Source: Leucobacter chromiisoli
Lineage (GTDB): Bacteria; Actinomycetota; Actinomycetes; Actinomycetales; Microbacteriaceae
Reading direction: 5' to 3'
Length of the DNA stretch: 64,000 nt
Assembly (NCBI RefSeq): GCF_016522505.1
Contig: NZ_JAEHOH010000001.1
Span: 434,001 to 498,000, forward strand
A program made the translations under genes and the position numbers. The notes under the pieces were generated by a model. The model did not search any database. It was not told where the DNA came from and was given only the letters and a program-made list of their open reading frames with translations. How positions within the stretch are numbered: position 1 is the stretch's first letter; each line of letters begins with the position of its first letter. Positions 33,491-42,544 of this stretch are shown here, in pieces.

Positions 33491-34827
33491 GCGCACTGCG
33501 CCTCCTCGTGCTCCCGAGGCGGGGATCCTCGGTCCTCGCGTGGCTGCAGCTGTCGGCGTCGGCGGTCGCGACGCTGCTCGCGTTCGCGGCGACGCTGCTC
33601 GCGGCCGCGTTCTGGCGCGTTCCGACGGAGGAGGCCGGCTATCGCGTGCTCGCGATCGGGCTCGTGAGCGTGCTCCTCGTGCCGCTCGTCACCCTCGGTG
33701 CCGCCACGGCGCGCCTCGCGGCCCGCAGCCGCGACGACCGGCTGGCGACCCTGCGGCTGCTGGGGGCGAGCGCGAGACGGGTGCGCGGGATCGCGGTCGC
33801 CGAGGCCGCCCTGCTCGCGGGCGGCGGTGTGCTGCTCGGCACGGCCGCGGCGCTGCTCGTCCTTCCGGTCGCGCTCGGCGCCCTCTCGGTGCACGGCGAG
33901 CGGCTCGGCGCCCAGCAGGTGTGGCTGCCGTGGTGGGGCGCTGCGGCGATCCCGCCCGCCCTCGTCGCGATCGCCGCCCTCAGCGCGCTGCTCGGCCTGC
34001 GGCGGGTCGTGCTGTCGCCGCTCGGCGTCCGCACCCGTCAGGACGCCCCGCGGATGGGTCGGATGCGCCTCATCGCCGGCCTGCTCGTCGTCGGCGGAGC
34101 GGTCCTCGTCACCCAGCTGGCGTCTCCCGGCTGGGGCGTCGCGGCGCTCGTGATCGCATTCTCGCTCGCGGTGCTCGCCGTCATGGGCGTGCTCGGCGTC
34201 GTGGGGCCGTTCGTCATCGCGGCGGTGGCGCGGGCGCGGATCGCGCGCACGGACGACCCCGCGAGGCTGGTCGCGGCGAGAGGGGTCCTCGACGACCCGA
34301 AGGCGGCGTGGCGGCAGGTCTCGGCGGTGGCGCTGACGAGCTTCATCCTGCTGCCGGCCGGCAGTCTGCTCGGGTACCTGGAGGCGATCAGCGCCAGCGC
34401 CAGCCGGACGATCATGACGCCGGACCAGCTGCTGCTCTTCGTCGATGCCCGCACGATGCTCGTCGCGCTCGTCGCGATCGCCTTCGTCGTGGTCGCGTGC
34501 CAGATCGGGATCACGCAGACGGCGGCCGTGCTGGAGCGCCGCGAGCTGTACGTCGCGCTCGACCGGCTGGGGATGCCGCGCGCGGCTCTGGACCGCGCGC
34601 GCAGGCTGAGGGTCGGCATGCCAGCGGTCGTCGCGATCGCGGGCTCCGCGCTCGCGGCGACGGCGCTCGCCGGCATGCTCGTCGCGGTGGCCGCGGTGAC
34701 GGCGCCGCTCTTCGTAGCGGGCTCGGCGCTGCTGCTGGTGCTCGGCTTCGCGATGATCCGGATCGGCGTCGCCGCGACCGCCCCGACGGTGCGCCGCGTG
34801 CTCGACGCGCCGGGGAGAGGGGAGTGA
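33487..34827 (+). CDS. FtsX-like ABC transporter permease
   Basis: A 446-residue permease with two FtsX-type four-helix blocks: RLATLRLLGASARRVRGIAVAEAALLAGGGVLLG near residues 85-118, and a second near 345-400 (RRELYVALDRLGMPRAALDRARRLR). The gene pair with a divergent DesK-like two-component system is the usual layout of a signal-induced exporter for peptide antibiotics or lipids. Substrate unknown. GTG 33487 overlaps the ATPase stop. Confidence 0.87.
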   Translation: MSALRLLVLPRRGSSVLAWLQLSASAVATLLAFAATLLAAAFWRVPTEEAGYRVLAIGLVSVLLVPLVTLGAATARLAARSRDDRLATLRLLGASARRVRGIAVAEAALLAGGGVLLGTAAALLVLPVALGALSVHGERLGAQQVWLPWWGAAAIPPALVAIAALSALLGLRRVVLSPLGVRTRQDAPRMGRMRLIAGLLVVGGAVLVTQLASPGWGVAALVIAFSLAVLAVMGVLGVVGPFVIAAVARARIARTDDPARLVAARGVLDDPKAAWRQVSAVALTSFILLPAGSLLGYLEAISASASRTIMTPDQLLLFVDARTMLVALVAIAFVVVACQIGITQTAAVLERRELYVALDRLGMPRAALDRARRLRVGMPAVVAIAGSALAATALAGMLVAVAAVTAPLFVAGSALLLVLGFAMIRIGVAATAPTVRRVLDAPGRGE

Positions 34828-34849
34828 CGTCGGGTGGCGCGACGGCGCC

Positions 34850-35653
34850 CTATGACGCGGGCGGGGTGAAGCGCCCGTCGATCGCGGTCCAGCCGCCGTC
34901 GACCGTGAGCGTCGATCCCGTGACGAACGAGGAGGCGTCGGAGGCGAGGTAGACGACCGCTCCGGCGAGCTCGTCGGGGCGCGCCCAGCGGCCGAGCGCG
35001 GCCTTCTGCGAGTAGGCGTCGTACCAGGCGTCGTTCGCCTTGATCTGGGCGGTGAGCGGCGTCTCGACGACACCCGGAGCGACGACGTTGACGCGCACGC
35101 CCTGCGCTCCGTACTCGGCGGCGGCGGTCTTGGCGAGCTGCACGAGACCGGCCTTGGTGGCGGCGTAGACGCCCTGGCCGGGCTCGACGACCTGGGCGCG
35201 GATCGAGGCGAAGCCGACGATCGAGCCGCCGCCGTTCGCGGCGAAGCGCGCGCCGAAGGTGCGGATCAGCTGGAACGAGGATCGCAGGTTCAGGTTGACG
35301 ACGCGGTCGAACTCCTCGAGCGAGTAGTCCTCCATGCGCTTGCGCACGTTCGTCGCCGCGGTGAAGACCAGGGCGGCGGCATCGCCGAAGCGCTCGGCCG
35401 CGTCCTCGACGGCGCCGTCGTCGAGGACGTCGATCTCGAAGGCCTCGGCCGAGCCGCCGCGCTCGCGGATCAGCTCGGTCGTCGCCGCAGCCTGCTCCGA
35501 TGCGCGATCGGCCGCCACCACGTGCGCGCCCTGTGCGGCGAGCGCTTGCGCCGCCTCGCGGCCGATGCCGCCTCCCGCGCCGACCACGACGACGGTGCGG
35601 TCGTCGAGGCGGAAGAGACGGGAGTAGTCGGGGGAGGGGAGGGCGTCGGTCAT
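34850..35653 (-). CDS. Short-chain dehydrogenase/reductase
   Basis: A classical SDR of 267 residues. The cofactor motif is VVVVGAGGGIG (21-31), with D49 after the second strand (VVAADR) favouring NAD. The catalytic set is S150, Y163 and K167 (GVYAATKAG), and the end has GSTLTVDGGW. It is most like sugar or polyol/gluconate dehydrogenases by overall pattern, but specificity is not readable. AAGGAAG precedes the ATG. The SDR and the aldehyde dehydrogenase upstream are co-directional, with a 131-bp gap that shows nothing clear. Confidence 0.85.
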   Translation of the reverse strand: MTDALPSPDYSRLFRLDDRTVVVVGAGGGIGREAAQALAAQGAHVVAADRASEQAAATTELIRERGGSAEAFEIDVLDDGAVEDAAERFGDAAALVFTAATNVRKRMEDYSLEEFDRVVNLNLRSSFQLIRTFGARFAANGGGSIVGFASIRAQVVEPGQGVYAATKAGLVQLAKTAAAEYGAQGVRVNVVAPGVVETPLTAQIKANDAWYDAYSQKAALGRWARPDELAGAVVYLASDASSFVTGSTLTVDGGWTAIDGRFTPPAS

Positions 35654-35784
35654 GGGGCTTCCTTCTGATGCGGCGAGGTCGAGGGCGGAGAGGGTCTGGT
35701 GCGGTGAGACGGATGCGCCGGGGCGGGCTGCGGCGAGCGAGGCGAGGTCCGGCTGCAGAGGAGCCGGGTGCGGACGGTGCCGGG

Positions 35785-37296
35785 CTACCGTGCTCGGGGG
35801 CGGATCATCGCCATGCGGGTGACGGTGTACTCCTCGATGGCGTAGCGGGGGCCTTCGCGCCCGACACCCGAGTCCTTCACGCCGCCGTAGGGCATGATGT
35901 CGGAGCGGAAGCCGGGGATCTCGTTGACCACGACTCCGCCGACCTCGAGCCGCTCGACGGCCGCGAAGGCGCTCTCGAGCGAGGAGGTGAAGATCGCCGC
36001 CTGGAGGCCGTAGCGGGAATCGTTGACCAGGTCGATGGCCTCGTCGACCGAGTCGACCGTCGTGAGGCATACGACGGGGCCGAAGATCTCCTCGGCCCAG
36101 ACGTCGACGTCGGCCGGCACGTCGCCGAGCACCGTGGGCCGGATCATCGCGGGGCCCGCGGCGCCTGCGGAACCGGGGTCCGCCTCCCGCGACTCTCCCG
36201 GTCCGACGAGGACCCGCGCGCCTGCGGAGACGGCGCGGTCGATCATGGCCCGGATCCGCTCGCCCGATGCGGCGTTGATGACCGGGGCGACGTTCGTCGC
36301 GGCGTCTCGGGGATCGCCGACGACCAGCTCGGCGACGCGTTCGGCGAGGTGCGCCGCGAAGCGATCCGCGACGGGGCGCTCGAGCAGGATCCGCTGCACC
36401 GAGATGCACGCCTGCCCGTTCGCGTAGAAGCCGCCCGCCACCACGGCGTCGACCGCGGCCTCGACGTCGGCATCCGCCGCGACGATGAACCCGGTGTTCG
36501 ACCCGAGCTCGAGCAGGGTCTTGCGGGGGGCGGCCTGCTGCGCGATCAGGTGGCCGATCTTCGCGGAGCCGGTGAAGGAGACGACCTGCGCGCGCGGATC
36601 CCGCACCAGCGTCTCTCCGACGCTCGGGCCGCCGTTCACGAGCTGCACGGCGGCGGGGGTGACGTCGTGATCGGCGAGCACCTCGCGCACGATCGCGATG
36701 AGCTCGAGCGTGGCGAGCGGGGTGTTCGGCGCGGGCTTGACGATCACGGGGCAGCCGGCCGCGATGGCGGGCGCGAGCTTGTGGGTCGCGAGCAGCAGCG
36801 GGTAGTTGAAACCCGCGATCGCGACGACGACGCCGGCCGGTTTGCGCGTGTAGTAGCCGATCATGCCGCGGCCGAGCTCCTGCAGGTCGAGGGGCACGGT
36901 CTCGCCGTGGATTCGCGAGGCCTCCTCCGCGGTGGCCTGCAGGGTGACGATCGTGCGGCTCACCTCGGTGCGGCAGTCGACGCGAGGCTTGCCGGTCTCG
37001 AGGATCAGCAGATCCTCGATACGCTCCGCCTCGGCCCGGAGCCGGTCGTGGACGGCGGTGAGGATGGACTTGCGCTGAGCGGTGGTCAGCGCGGCGACCT
37101 CGGCTCGTGCGGCCTCGGCCGCGTCGAGGGCGTCCGCGGAATCGGCGGCGGTACCGACGGGCGCCTGCGCCACTACGCCGCCGTCGAAGGGGAAGACGAC
37201 GGGGGACGTCTCGGCCGCGGGCCGCCAGCCGTCGCCGATGGGCAGAGCGCCGGCGGGAGCGAGCAGCGGCTGGGCGAGCGGGCGGGTGTCGGTCAC
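35785..37296 (-). CDS. NAD(P)-dependent aldehyde dehydrogenase
   Basis: A 503-residue ALDH superfamily enzyme. The oxyanion asparagine is N164 (GFNYPLL), the cofactor loop SFTGSAKIG, the general base E263 and the nucleophile C297 (YANGQACISVQR). The usual LELGG motif is LELGS here, a mild deviation. Resembles lactaldehyde/glyceraldehyde-type dehydrogenases with a VDKxxxR-free C-terminus. GTG 37296 has AAGGAG upstream. The promoter region carries a FadR-like operator, so it may oxidise an aldehyde from the neighbouring catabolic route. Confidence 0.88.
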   Translation of the reverse strand: MTDTRPLAQPLLAPAGALPIGDGWRPAAETSPVVFPFDGGVVAQAPVGTAADSADALDAAEAARAEVAALTTAQRKSILTAVHDRLRAEAERIEDLLILETGKPRVDCRTEVSRTIVTLQATAEEASRIHGETVPLDLQELGRGMIGYYTRKPAGVVVAIAGFNYPLLLATHKLAPAIAAGCPVIVKPAPNTPLATLELIAIVREVLADHDVTPAAVQLVNGGPSVGETLVRDPRAQVVSFTGSAKIGHLIAQQAAPRKTLLELGSNTGFIVAADADVEAAVDAVVAGGFYANGQACISVQRILLERPVADRFAAHLAERVAELVVGDPRDAATNVAPVINAASGERIRAMIDRAVSAGARVLVGPGESREADPGSAGAAGPAMIRPTVLGDVPADVDVWAEEIFGPVVCLTTVDSVDEAIDLVNDSRYGLQAAIFTSSLESAFAAVERLEVGGVVVNEIPGFRSDIMPYGGVKDSGVGREGPRYAIEEYTVTRMAMIRPRAR

Positions 37297-37410
37297 GAGG
37301 TCTCCTTGCGGCTGGGGCGGCTGGGCGGTGGGGCGGGCGTGGGCCCGGCGTCGGTGCCCGTCAGAACCGCCTCTGCAGCGGGATCGGGTCGCGAACATCC
37401 GGTCGCGCTG

Positions 37411-37425
37411 AGTGGTCTTACCACT
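37411..37425. promoter_or_regulatory. Second FadR-like operator
   Basis: AGTGGTCTTACCACT has six-base arms around CTT and shares the TGGTNNNACCA core with the site at 25991-26013. It lies in the divergent region between the aldehyde dehydrogenase and the isopropylmalate-type dehydrogenase, directly downstream of a reverse-strand -10 element, the same geometry as the first site. Confidence 0.7.
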
Positions 37426-37426
37426 T

Positions 37427-37455
37427 AATATAGATCACCAAGATCGGTTCTCCAA
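37427..37455 (-). promoter_or_regulatory. Promoter of the aldehyde dehydrogenase-SDR unit
   Basis: On the reverse strand, TTGGAG (37455-37450) and TATATT (37432-37427) are spaced by 17 bp. The predicted start falls within the FadR-like palindrome. Confidence 0.55.
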
Positions 37456-37514
37456 CGGGATGTGCCGATTCGTGCGCGATCCGGCGCGGACGCCGAGCCG
37501 ATGGAAGGACCACC

Positions 37515-38645
37515 ATGACCCAGCCCTACTCGATTGCAGTGCTGCCCGGCGACGGCATCGGACCGGAGGTCGTGGGCTGCGCCCTCGAGGTGCTCGACGC
37601 GGCGGAGGCCCGCTACGGGTTCCGCACCGAGCGCAGCGAGGTCGCGGCCGGCGCGAACCGCTACCTGGAGACGGGCGAGCTGTTCGACGCCGTCGACGCG
37701 CGCCTGCGCGACAAGGACGCGATCCTGTTCGGCTCGATGGGGGATCCGCGGGTCGCGCCCGGGATCCTGGAGCGCGGCTTCATCCTCGAGATGCGCCAGC
37801 GCTTCCAGCAGGCGGCGAACGTGCGCCCCGTGCGCCTCTACCCCGGCGTGCCGACGCCGATCGCGGGCCTCACCCCCGAGCGCTGCGAGATGGTGATCGT
37901 GCGCGAGAACACCGAGGGCGCCTACGTGGGACGCGGCTCCACGGTGCACGCGGGCACCCCGAACGCCGTCGCCATGCAGGAGTCGCTCAACACGCGGGCC
38001 GGGATCGAGCGGGTCGTCGACTTCTCGTTCAGGCTCGCGCTCGGCCGCCGCCGCCGCCTCACGCTCTGCCACAAGACGAACATCCTGGTCGCCGCCGGGC
38101 AGCTGTGGCAGGAGGTGGTGGAGGACCTCGCCTCGCTCTACCCCGAGGTGGAGGTCGACTACGTGCACGTCGATGCGATGTGCTTCCACCTGCCGCTCGC
38201 GCCCGAGCGCTTCGACGTCGTCGTCACCGACAACCTGTTCGGAGACATCATCACCGACCTCGGCGCCGTGATCCAGGGCGGCCTCGGAGTCGCCACCAGT
38301 GCGAATCTGAACCTCGACGGCTCCGCGCCGAGCATGTTCGAGGCGATCCACGGCTCCGCGCCCGATATCGCCGGCAAGGGATGGGCGAACCCCTCGGGCG
38401 CGGTCCTGTCGCTCGCGCTGATGCTCGGACACCTCGGCGAGGGGGAGGCCGCGCGCGCCGTCGAGGCGGCCACCGTCGAGGTGCTCGGCGGGCTGCCGGC
38501 GCTCGCCGGCGCCGAGATGGGCGCGACGACGGCCGAGGTGGGTACGCGGATCGCCGAGCTGGTGCGCAGCGGCGAGGCCGACGCCTCGCTCGTTCCCGAC
38601 TCACTGCTCGGCACCCTCGCCGCGCTGCCCGACTCGCGGCGGTGA
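37515..38645 (+). CDS. Isocitrate/isopropylmalate-family dehydrogenase
   Basis: A 376-residue NAD-linked beta-decarboxylating hydroxyacid dehydrogenase. It starts IAVLPGDGIGPEVVG and has VRENTEGAYVGRG, the catalytic-lysine region CHKTNIL, the metal aspartates in VTDNLFGDIITDLGA, and IHGSAPDIAGKGWANP. The VRENTEG motif is closer to homoisocitrate, tartrate or D-malate dehydrogenases than to LeuB (VRELTGG). It is divergent from the aldehyde dehydrogenase, so a role in hydroxyacid catabolism is more likely than leucine synthesis. The substrate is open. Confidence 0.8.
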   Translation: MTQPYSIAVLPGDGIGPEVVGCALEVLDAAEARYGFRTERSEVAAGANRYLETGELFDAVDARLRDKDAILFGSMGDPRVAPGILERGFILEMRQRFQQAANVRPVRLYPGVPTPIAGLTPERCEMVIVRENTEGAYVGRGSTVHAGTPNAVAMQESLNTRAGIERVVDFSFRLALGRRRRLTLCHKTNILVAAGQLWQEVVEDLASLYPEVEVDYVHVDAMCFHLPLAPERFDVVVTDNLFGDIITDLGAVIQGGLGVATSANLNLDGSAPSMFEAIHGSAPDIAGKGWANPSGAVLSLALMLGHLGEGEAARAVEAATVEVLGGLPALAGAEMGATTAEVGTRIAELVRSGEADASLVPDSLLGTLAALPDSRR

Positions 38646-39868
38646 CCCGCCGGCCCGGCTCCCTCCTCCTGGCGCTGACCGCGATCCTGCTCTGCGCCCT
38701 CACCCTGCGCGCACCGCTCGGCGCGCTCTCGCCGATCGCCCGCGAGATCGGCGAGAGCACCGGCGCGACCATCGCGGACATCGGGCTCATTGGAAGCCTC
38801 GGGCCGTTCCTCATGGCGGCGGTGACGCTCGGCACGGGACTCCGGGCGCGCACGGCCTCGATCCGCTGGCTGTCGCACGTCGCCTGCCTGACGCTGGTGC
38901 TGTCGCTCTTCGCGCGGAGCCTCGCCTGGAGCACCCCGAGCCTCGTGGCGTTCGCGCTGCTCGCGTATCTCGCGATCGGCGTGCTCAACACCGCGATCCC
39001 GCTCTTCATCGGCAGGAGGTTCCCCGCGAGCGAGCTGCGCGGGGTCACCGCCGTCTACGCGACGATGATCACGATCGGCACCGCGGCCGCGCCCCTCGCC
39101 TCGCGCTGGGGCACCGACCTCGTCTCGTGGCAGGTCGCGACCGGTGCCTGGGGCGTCGTCGCGGCCGCGGGCGTCGTGCTCTTCGTGCCGCTCACCCACT
39201 CGGCGCTGCGCCCGCTCGCGCCCCGCGCGCCGATGCCCCCGCGCGCGCCGCACGCACGGGGTCGCGTTCGGAAGCGTCGCCCCGCCCCTGCCTGCGGAAC
39301 GCGCCCCGATGCGTCCCGGCGGGACTTCGCCGCGCGCTCGACGGCGCTCATCGCCGCGAACTCCTTCTTCGCCTTCGCCATGTTCGCGTGGCTGCCCGAG
39401 CTGGTCTCGGCCAGGGTCGGCCTCGACGCCTCGGCGGGCGCCCTGCTGCTCACGCTGTACGCGGTCTGCGCGATCCCCGCCGCCCCGATCGTCGCGGCGC
39501 TCACGCGCACGCCGCGCTCCTACCGCACCCTGACCCTCGTCGCGCTCGCGTCGATCGCGCTCGGGTTCGGGTGCCTGCTGGCTGGGTCGGCGACGCTCGC
39601 GGTTCCCGGGGTGCTGCTCGTGGGGCTCGGACAGTTCATCTACCCGGCCGTGCTGCTGCAGCTGGCCGCCGCCGAACGCGGCGAGGGGGCGGCCGGCATC
39701 GCGGGGCGCGTGCAGGGCCTCGCCTTCGCGATCGCAGCCCTCGGCCCCATCTGCGTCGGCTGGCTCTTCGCCGCCGACCCGAGCGGGAGGCTGACCTGCG
39801 TCGTGCTCGCCGGCCTGGCGCTCGCGACGGGCGCCGTGTGGCTGCGGCCGGATCGGCCGCGGGTCTGA
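38642..39868 (+). CDS. CynX/NimT-type MFS transporter
   Basis: A 408-residue, 12-helix major facilitator. The TLRAPLGALSPIAREIGESTG segment after helix 1 is typical of the CynX/NimT (cyanate/2-nitroimidazole) subfamily. The middle loop (about 190-225) is Arg/Pro-rich. GTG 38642 overlaps the dehydrogenase stop by four bases, so the two are co-translated and the protein may move the dehydrogenase substrate or a related acid. The 79 bp to the convergent hemA stop hold a weak GC hairpin only. Confidence 0.83.
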   Translation: MTRRPGSLLLALTAILLCALTLRAPLGALSPIAREIGESTGATIADIGLIGSLGPFLMAAVTLGTGLRARTASIRWLSHVACLTLVLSLFARSLAWSTPSLVAFALLAYLAIGVLNTAIPLFIGRRFPASELRGVTAVYATMITIGTAAAPLASRWGTDLVSWQVATGAWGVVAAAGVVLFVPLTHSALRPLAPRAPMPPRAPHARGRVRKRRPAPACGTRPDASRRDFAARSTALIAANSFFAFAMFAWLPELVSARVGLDASAGALLLTLYAVCAIPAAPIVAALTRTPRSYRTLTLVALASIALGFGCLLAGSATLAVPGVLLVGLGQFIYPAVLLQLAAAERGEGAAGIAGRVQGLAFAIAALGPICVGWLFAADPSGRLTCVVLAGLALATGAVWLRPDRPRV

Positions 39869-39947
39869 TCGCGATGGATCGCGCCGCCGGAGAGGCTCTG
39901 GGCGGCGGGATCGAACGGAGGCGCGGCCCGGACGCGGGCCGGCCGGC

Positions 39948-41348
39948 TCAGTGCCCGATTCCGAAGAGCGCGTCGACCGCGCGCTCGGCCTCGGACGCGC
40001 GCCCCTCGCGGCCGAGCGCGCGGATCCGCGTCGTCGGCTCGTGCAGCAGCCGCCCCGCGAAGCGGCGCAGCGCCGCCTCGAGGTCGTGCGAGCCGCGCTC
40101 GGGAGAGGTCGAGTCGTCACCGCCATGAGGCCCGCGACCGGCGGGCCCCCCGGCGCCGGCCCGGGCCCCGGCATCCGTGCCGGCACCCGGCTCCGTGGCG
40201 GCACCCGACTCCGCGCCCGCGCCCGGCGCGTCCCCGGCCCCGCGCCCGGGCCGCGCCCGGCACAGCTCCTCCTCGAGGATCCCGAGCACGCGGCTGCGCA
40301 GCGCCACGAGTGCGGGCACGGCCTCGCGCTCGGCCTGGGACGCCGCGAACTCGGCGGCGGCCTCGCGGACGATGTCGAGAGCCTCCGCCTCGGCGCGGAG
40401 CTCGGGCACGGGGGCGTGCTTCGCGATCGTCTCGAGGTCGAGCAGCTCGACGCCCGGCAGCCCCGCGACCGCCGGGTCGATGTTGCGCGGCATGCCGAGG
40501 TCGATCAGCAGCCGCGGGCCGCCGTCGGCGGAGGGGGCGGCTCGGAGATCCTCGACGGAGAGCAGCGGATCCTCCACCGAACTGCAGGCGATCACGAGCT
40601 CGGCATCGGCCAGCGCGGCGTCCAGCTCTCCCGGCGCGACGGCTTCGAGGCCGCGGCTCGCCGCGAACTCCGCGGCGCGCCCCGACGGTGAGTGCACGCG
40701 GATGCTCCCAGCGCCCCTGCGCCCGTCCGACCCGCCCCTGGCGGGTGCCGCCCCGCGTGCGCGCAGGGCGGCGACGGTGGCGCCCGCGTAGGCCCCGGTG
40801 CCGATGAGCAGCACGCGCGCGTCGGCCCACGACGCGACGCGGCTCTCGGCCAGGACGAGTGCGAGCCGCACCAGCGAGCGGCCCGTCGACTGGATGCCGG
40901 TGCGGTGCTTGATCGCGCGCGAGGTGCGGGCCGCGGTCTGGAAGAGCCGTTCGAGCCGGTGCGTGAGGGTGCCCGACTCGCGGGCGCGGGTGTGGGCGCG
41001 GCGCACCTGCCCCGCGATCTCGCCCTCGCCCAGGACGGCCGACTCGAGCCCGCCGGCCACGGCGAAGAGGTGCTCGGCCGCCCGGTCGTCGGCGAGCACC
41101 TCGGTGGCGGCGACGATCTGGTCCCTCGGCACCGCGCTCGCGGCGGCGAGGCGATCGAGGATCGCGTCGTGCGATTCGGCGGGGGAGTCGAGGTACACCT
41201 CGAAGCGGTTGCACGTCGCCAGCACCACCGAGCCGTCAGCGGCCGCGGGGTCCGCGAACGCGCGGGTGACCGCTCGGCCGTTGCGCTCGATGCGCTCGAG
41301 CAGCGGGAGCGGGGCCCCGCGGTGGTCGATGGAAAGGCAGATCAGCAT
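39948..41348 (-). CDS. hemA: Glutamyl-tRNA reductase
   Basis: First step of C5-pathway tetrapyrrole synthesis: reduces glutamyl-tRNA(Glu) to glutamate-1-semialdehyde, the HemL substrate. The 466-residue product carries nucleophile C46 in LATCNRFEVY and the NADPH domain (ARVLLIGTGAYAG). LIDLGMPRNIDP and a C-terminal dimerisation helix are also present. A Gly/Ala/Pro-rich low-complexity insert (about 361-412) breaks the dimerisation domain. ATG 41348 fits the family N-terminus (MLICLSIDHRGAPLPLLE). It is transcribed away from hemE. Confidence 0.94.
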   Translation of the reverse strand: MLICLSIDHRGAPLPLLERIERNGRAVTRAFADPAAADGSVVLATCNRFEVYLDSPAESHDAILDRLAAASAVPRDQIVAATEVLADDRAAEHLFAVAGGLESAVLGEGEIAGQVRRAHTRARESGTLTHRLERLFQTAARTSRAIKHRTGIQSTGRSLVRLALVLAESRVASWADARVLLIGTGAYAGATVAALRARGAAPARGGSDGRRGAGSIRVHSPSGRAAEFAASRGLEAVAPGELDAALADAELVIACSSVEDPLLSVEDLRAAPSADGGPRLLIDLGMPRNIDPAVAGLPGVELLDLETIAKHAPVPELRAEAEALDIVREAAAEFAASQAEREAVPALVALRSRVLGILEEELCRARPGRGAGDAPGAGAESGAATEPGAGTDAGARAGAGGPAGRGPHGGDDSTSPERGSHDLEAALRRFAGRLLHEPTTRIRALGREGRASEAERAVDALFGIGH

Positions 41349-41422
41349 GCGGAAATTCTCGATTATGTGTGTGATCGGGGGATCATGTGGGAGGATCGAG
41401 GCCGGAGGGGCCCCTGGGGGCC

Positions 41423-41459
41423 ACATCAGATGTGTTTCATCAGATGTATAAGTTAGCAT
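41423..41459 (+). promoter_or_regulatory. hemE promoter with tandem CATCAGATG palindromes
   Basis: ACATCAGATGT (41423-41433) and CATCAGATG (41439-41447) are near-identical palindromes with a 15-bp period. They flank the expected -35 region of a -10-like TAGCAT (41454-41459), which lies eight bases before the hemE ATG. A regulator binding here would control hemE and the six-gene haem operon, and possibly hemA. Confidence 0.6.
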
Positions 41460-41467
41460 TTCGAGCG

Positions 41468-42544
41468 ATGAACACGCTCACAGCTTCCCACCCCCTCGTC
41501 GACGGGCGCACGAGCGCCGCTCCGCTCGTCCGTGCACTTCGGGGCGATCGTCCCGAGCGGATGCCGGTCTGGTTCATGCGCCAGGCCGGACGGTCGCTCC
41601 CCGAGTACCGGGCGATCCGTGCGGACACCCGCATGCTCGACGCCTGCCTCGACCCCGCGCTCGCGAGCGAGATCACGCTGCAGCCCGTCCGCCGCCACGG
41701 CGTCGACGCCGCCGTCTTCTTCAGCGACATCGTCGTGCCCCTGCTGCTCGCGGGCGTGGAGGTCGACCTGGTGGCCGGCCGCGGGCCGGTCTTCCCGCAC
41801 CCGGTGCGCACTGCGGCGGACGTCGCCCGCTGCCGCGCGGAGTTCGGCGCGGATCGGCTGAGCGAGGCGCTGGAACCGGTGCGCGAGGCGGTGCGGCTCA
41901 CGGTGGCCGAGCTGGGGGCGACGCCCCTGATCGGATTCGCGGGCGCCCCGTTTACGCTCGCCGCCTACCTCGTGGAGGGCGGTCCGTCGCGTGATCACCT
42001 GCGCGCCCGCACGCTGATGCACGCCGACCCCGAGACCTGGCGGGAACTGCTCGACTGGGCGGCCGAACTCAGCGGCGCCTTCCTGGAAGCGCAGGTGCAG
42101 GCGGGGGCGAGCGCTGTGCAGCTCTTCGACTCGTGGGCCGGCTCGCTGAGCGTCGCCGACTACCGCGAGCGCGTGGCGCCGGCCTCGCGCCGCGCCCTGG
42201 AGCCGGTGCAGCGGATCGGCACCGTGCCCTCGATCCACTTCGCGGTCGGCTCCGGTCACCTGCTCGAAGAGCTCGCGGCGGTGGGCACGAGCGCCGTGGG
42301 CGTCGATTGGCGCACGCCGCTCGACGAGGCGAGCCGCCGGCTCGGCGACGCGGTGCCGCTGCAGGGCAACCTCGACCCCGCCTATCTGGGCGCGCCCGAG
42401 GACACCCTGAAGGCGCACCTCGAGGACGTGCTCCAGCGCGGTTCCCGTGCGCCGGCCCACGTGCTGAACCTCGGGCACGGCGTGCCGCCCGAGACCGATC
42501 CGGCGGTGCTGACGCGCATCGTCGAGCTCGCGCATGAGCGCTGA
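41468..42544 (+). CDS. hemE: Uroporphyrinogen decarboxylase
   Basis: Decarboxylates uroporphyrinogen III to coproporphyrinogen III. The 358-residue product has MPVWFMRQAGRSLPEYR near residue 32, FFSDIVVPL, GFAGAPFTLAAYLVEGG, DSWAG and LNLGHGVPPETDP. ATG 41468 starts the family homology; the upstream palindromes and -10 element leave only a very short or no leader. First gene of the hemE-G-C-D-B-L operon. Confidence 0.95.
   Translation: MNTLTASHPLVDGRTSAAPLVRALRGDRPERMPVWFMRQAGRSLPEYRAIRADTRMLDACLDPALASEITLQPVRRHGVDAAVFFSDIVVPLLLAGVEVDLVAGRGPVFPHPVRTAADVARCRAEFGADRLSEALEPVREAVRLTVAELGATPLIGFAGAPFTLAAYLVEGGPSRDHLRARTLMHADPETWRELLDWAAELSGAFLEAQVQAGASAVQLFDSWAGSLSVADYRERVAPASRRALEPVQRIGTVPSIHFAVGSGHLLEELAAVGTSAVGVDWRTPLDEASRRLGDAVPLQGNLDPAYLGAPEDTLKAHLEDVLQRGSRAPAHVLNLGHGVPPETDPAVLTRIVELAHER

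Noticed and set aside
37515-38645. Leucine-pathway leuB
   Set aside because: VRENTEGAY replaces the LeuB-type VRELTGG motif and no leu genes are adjacent.
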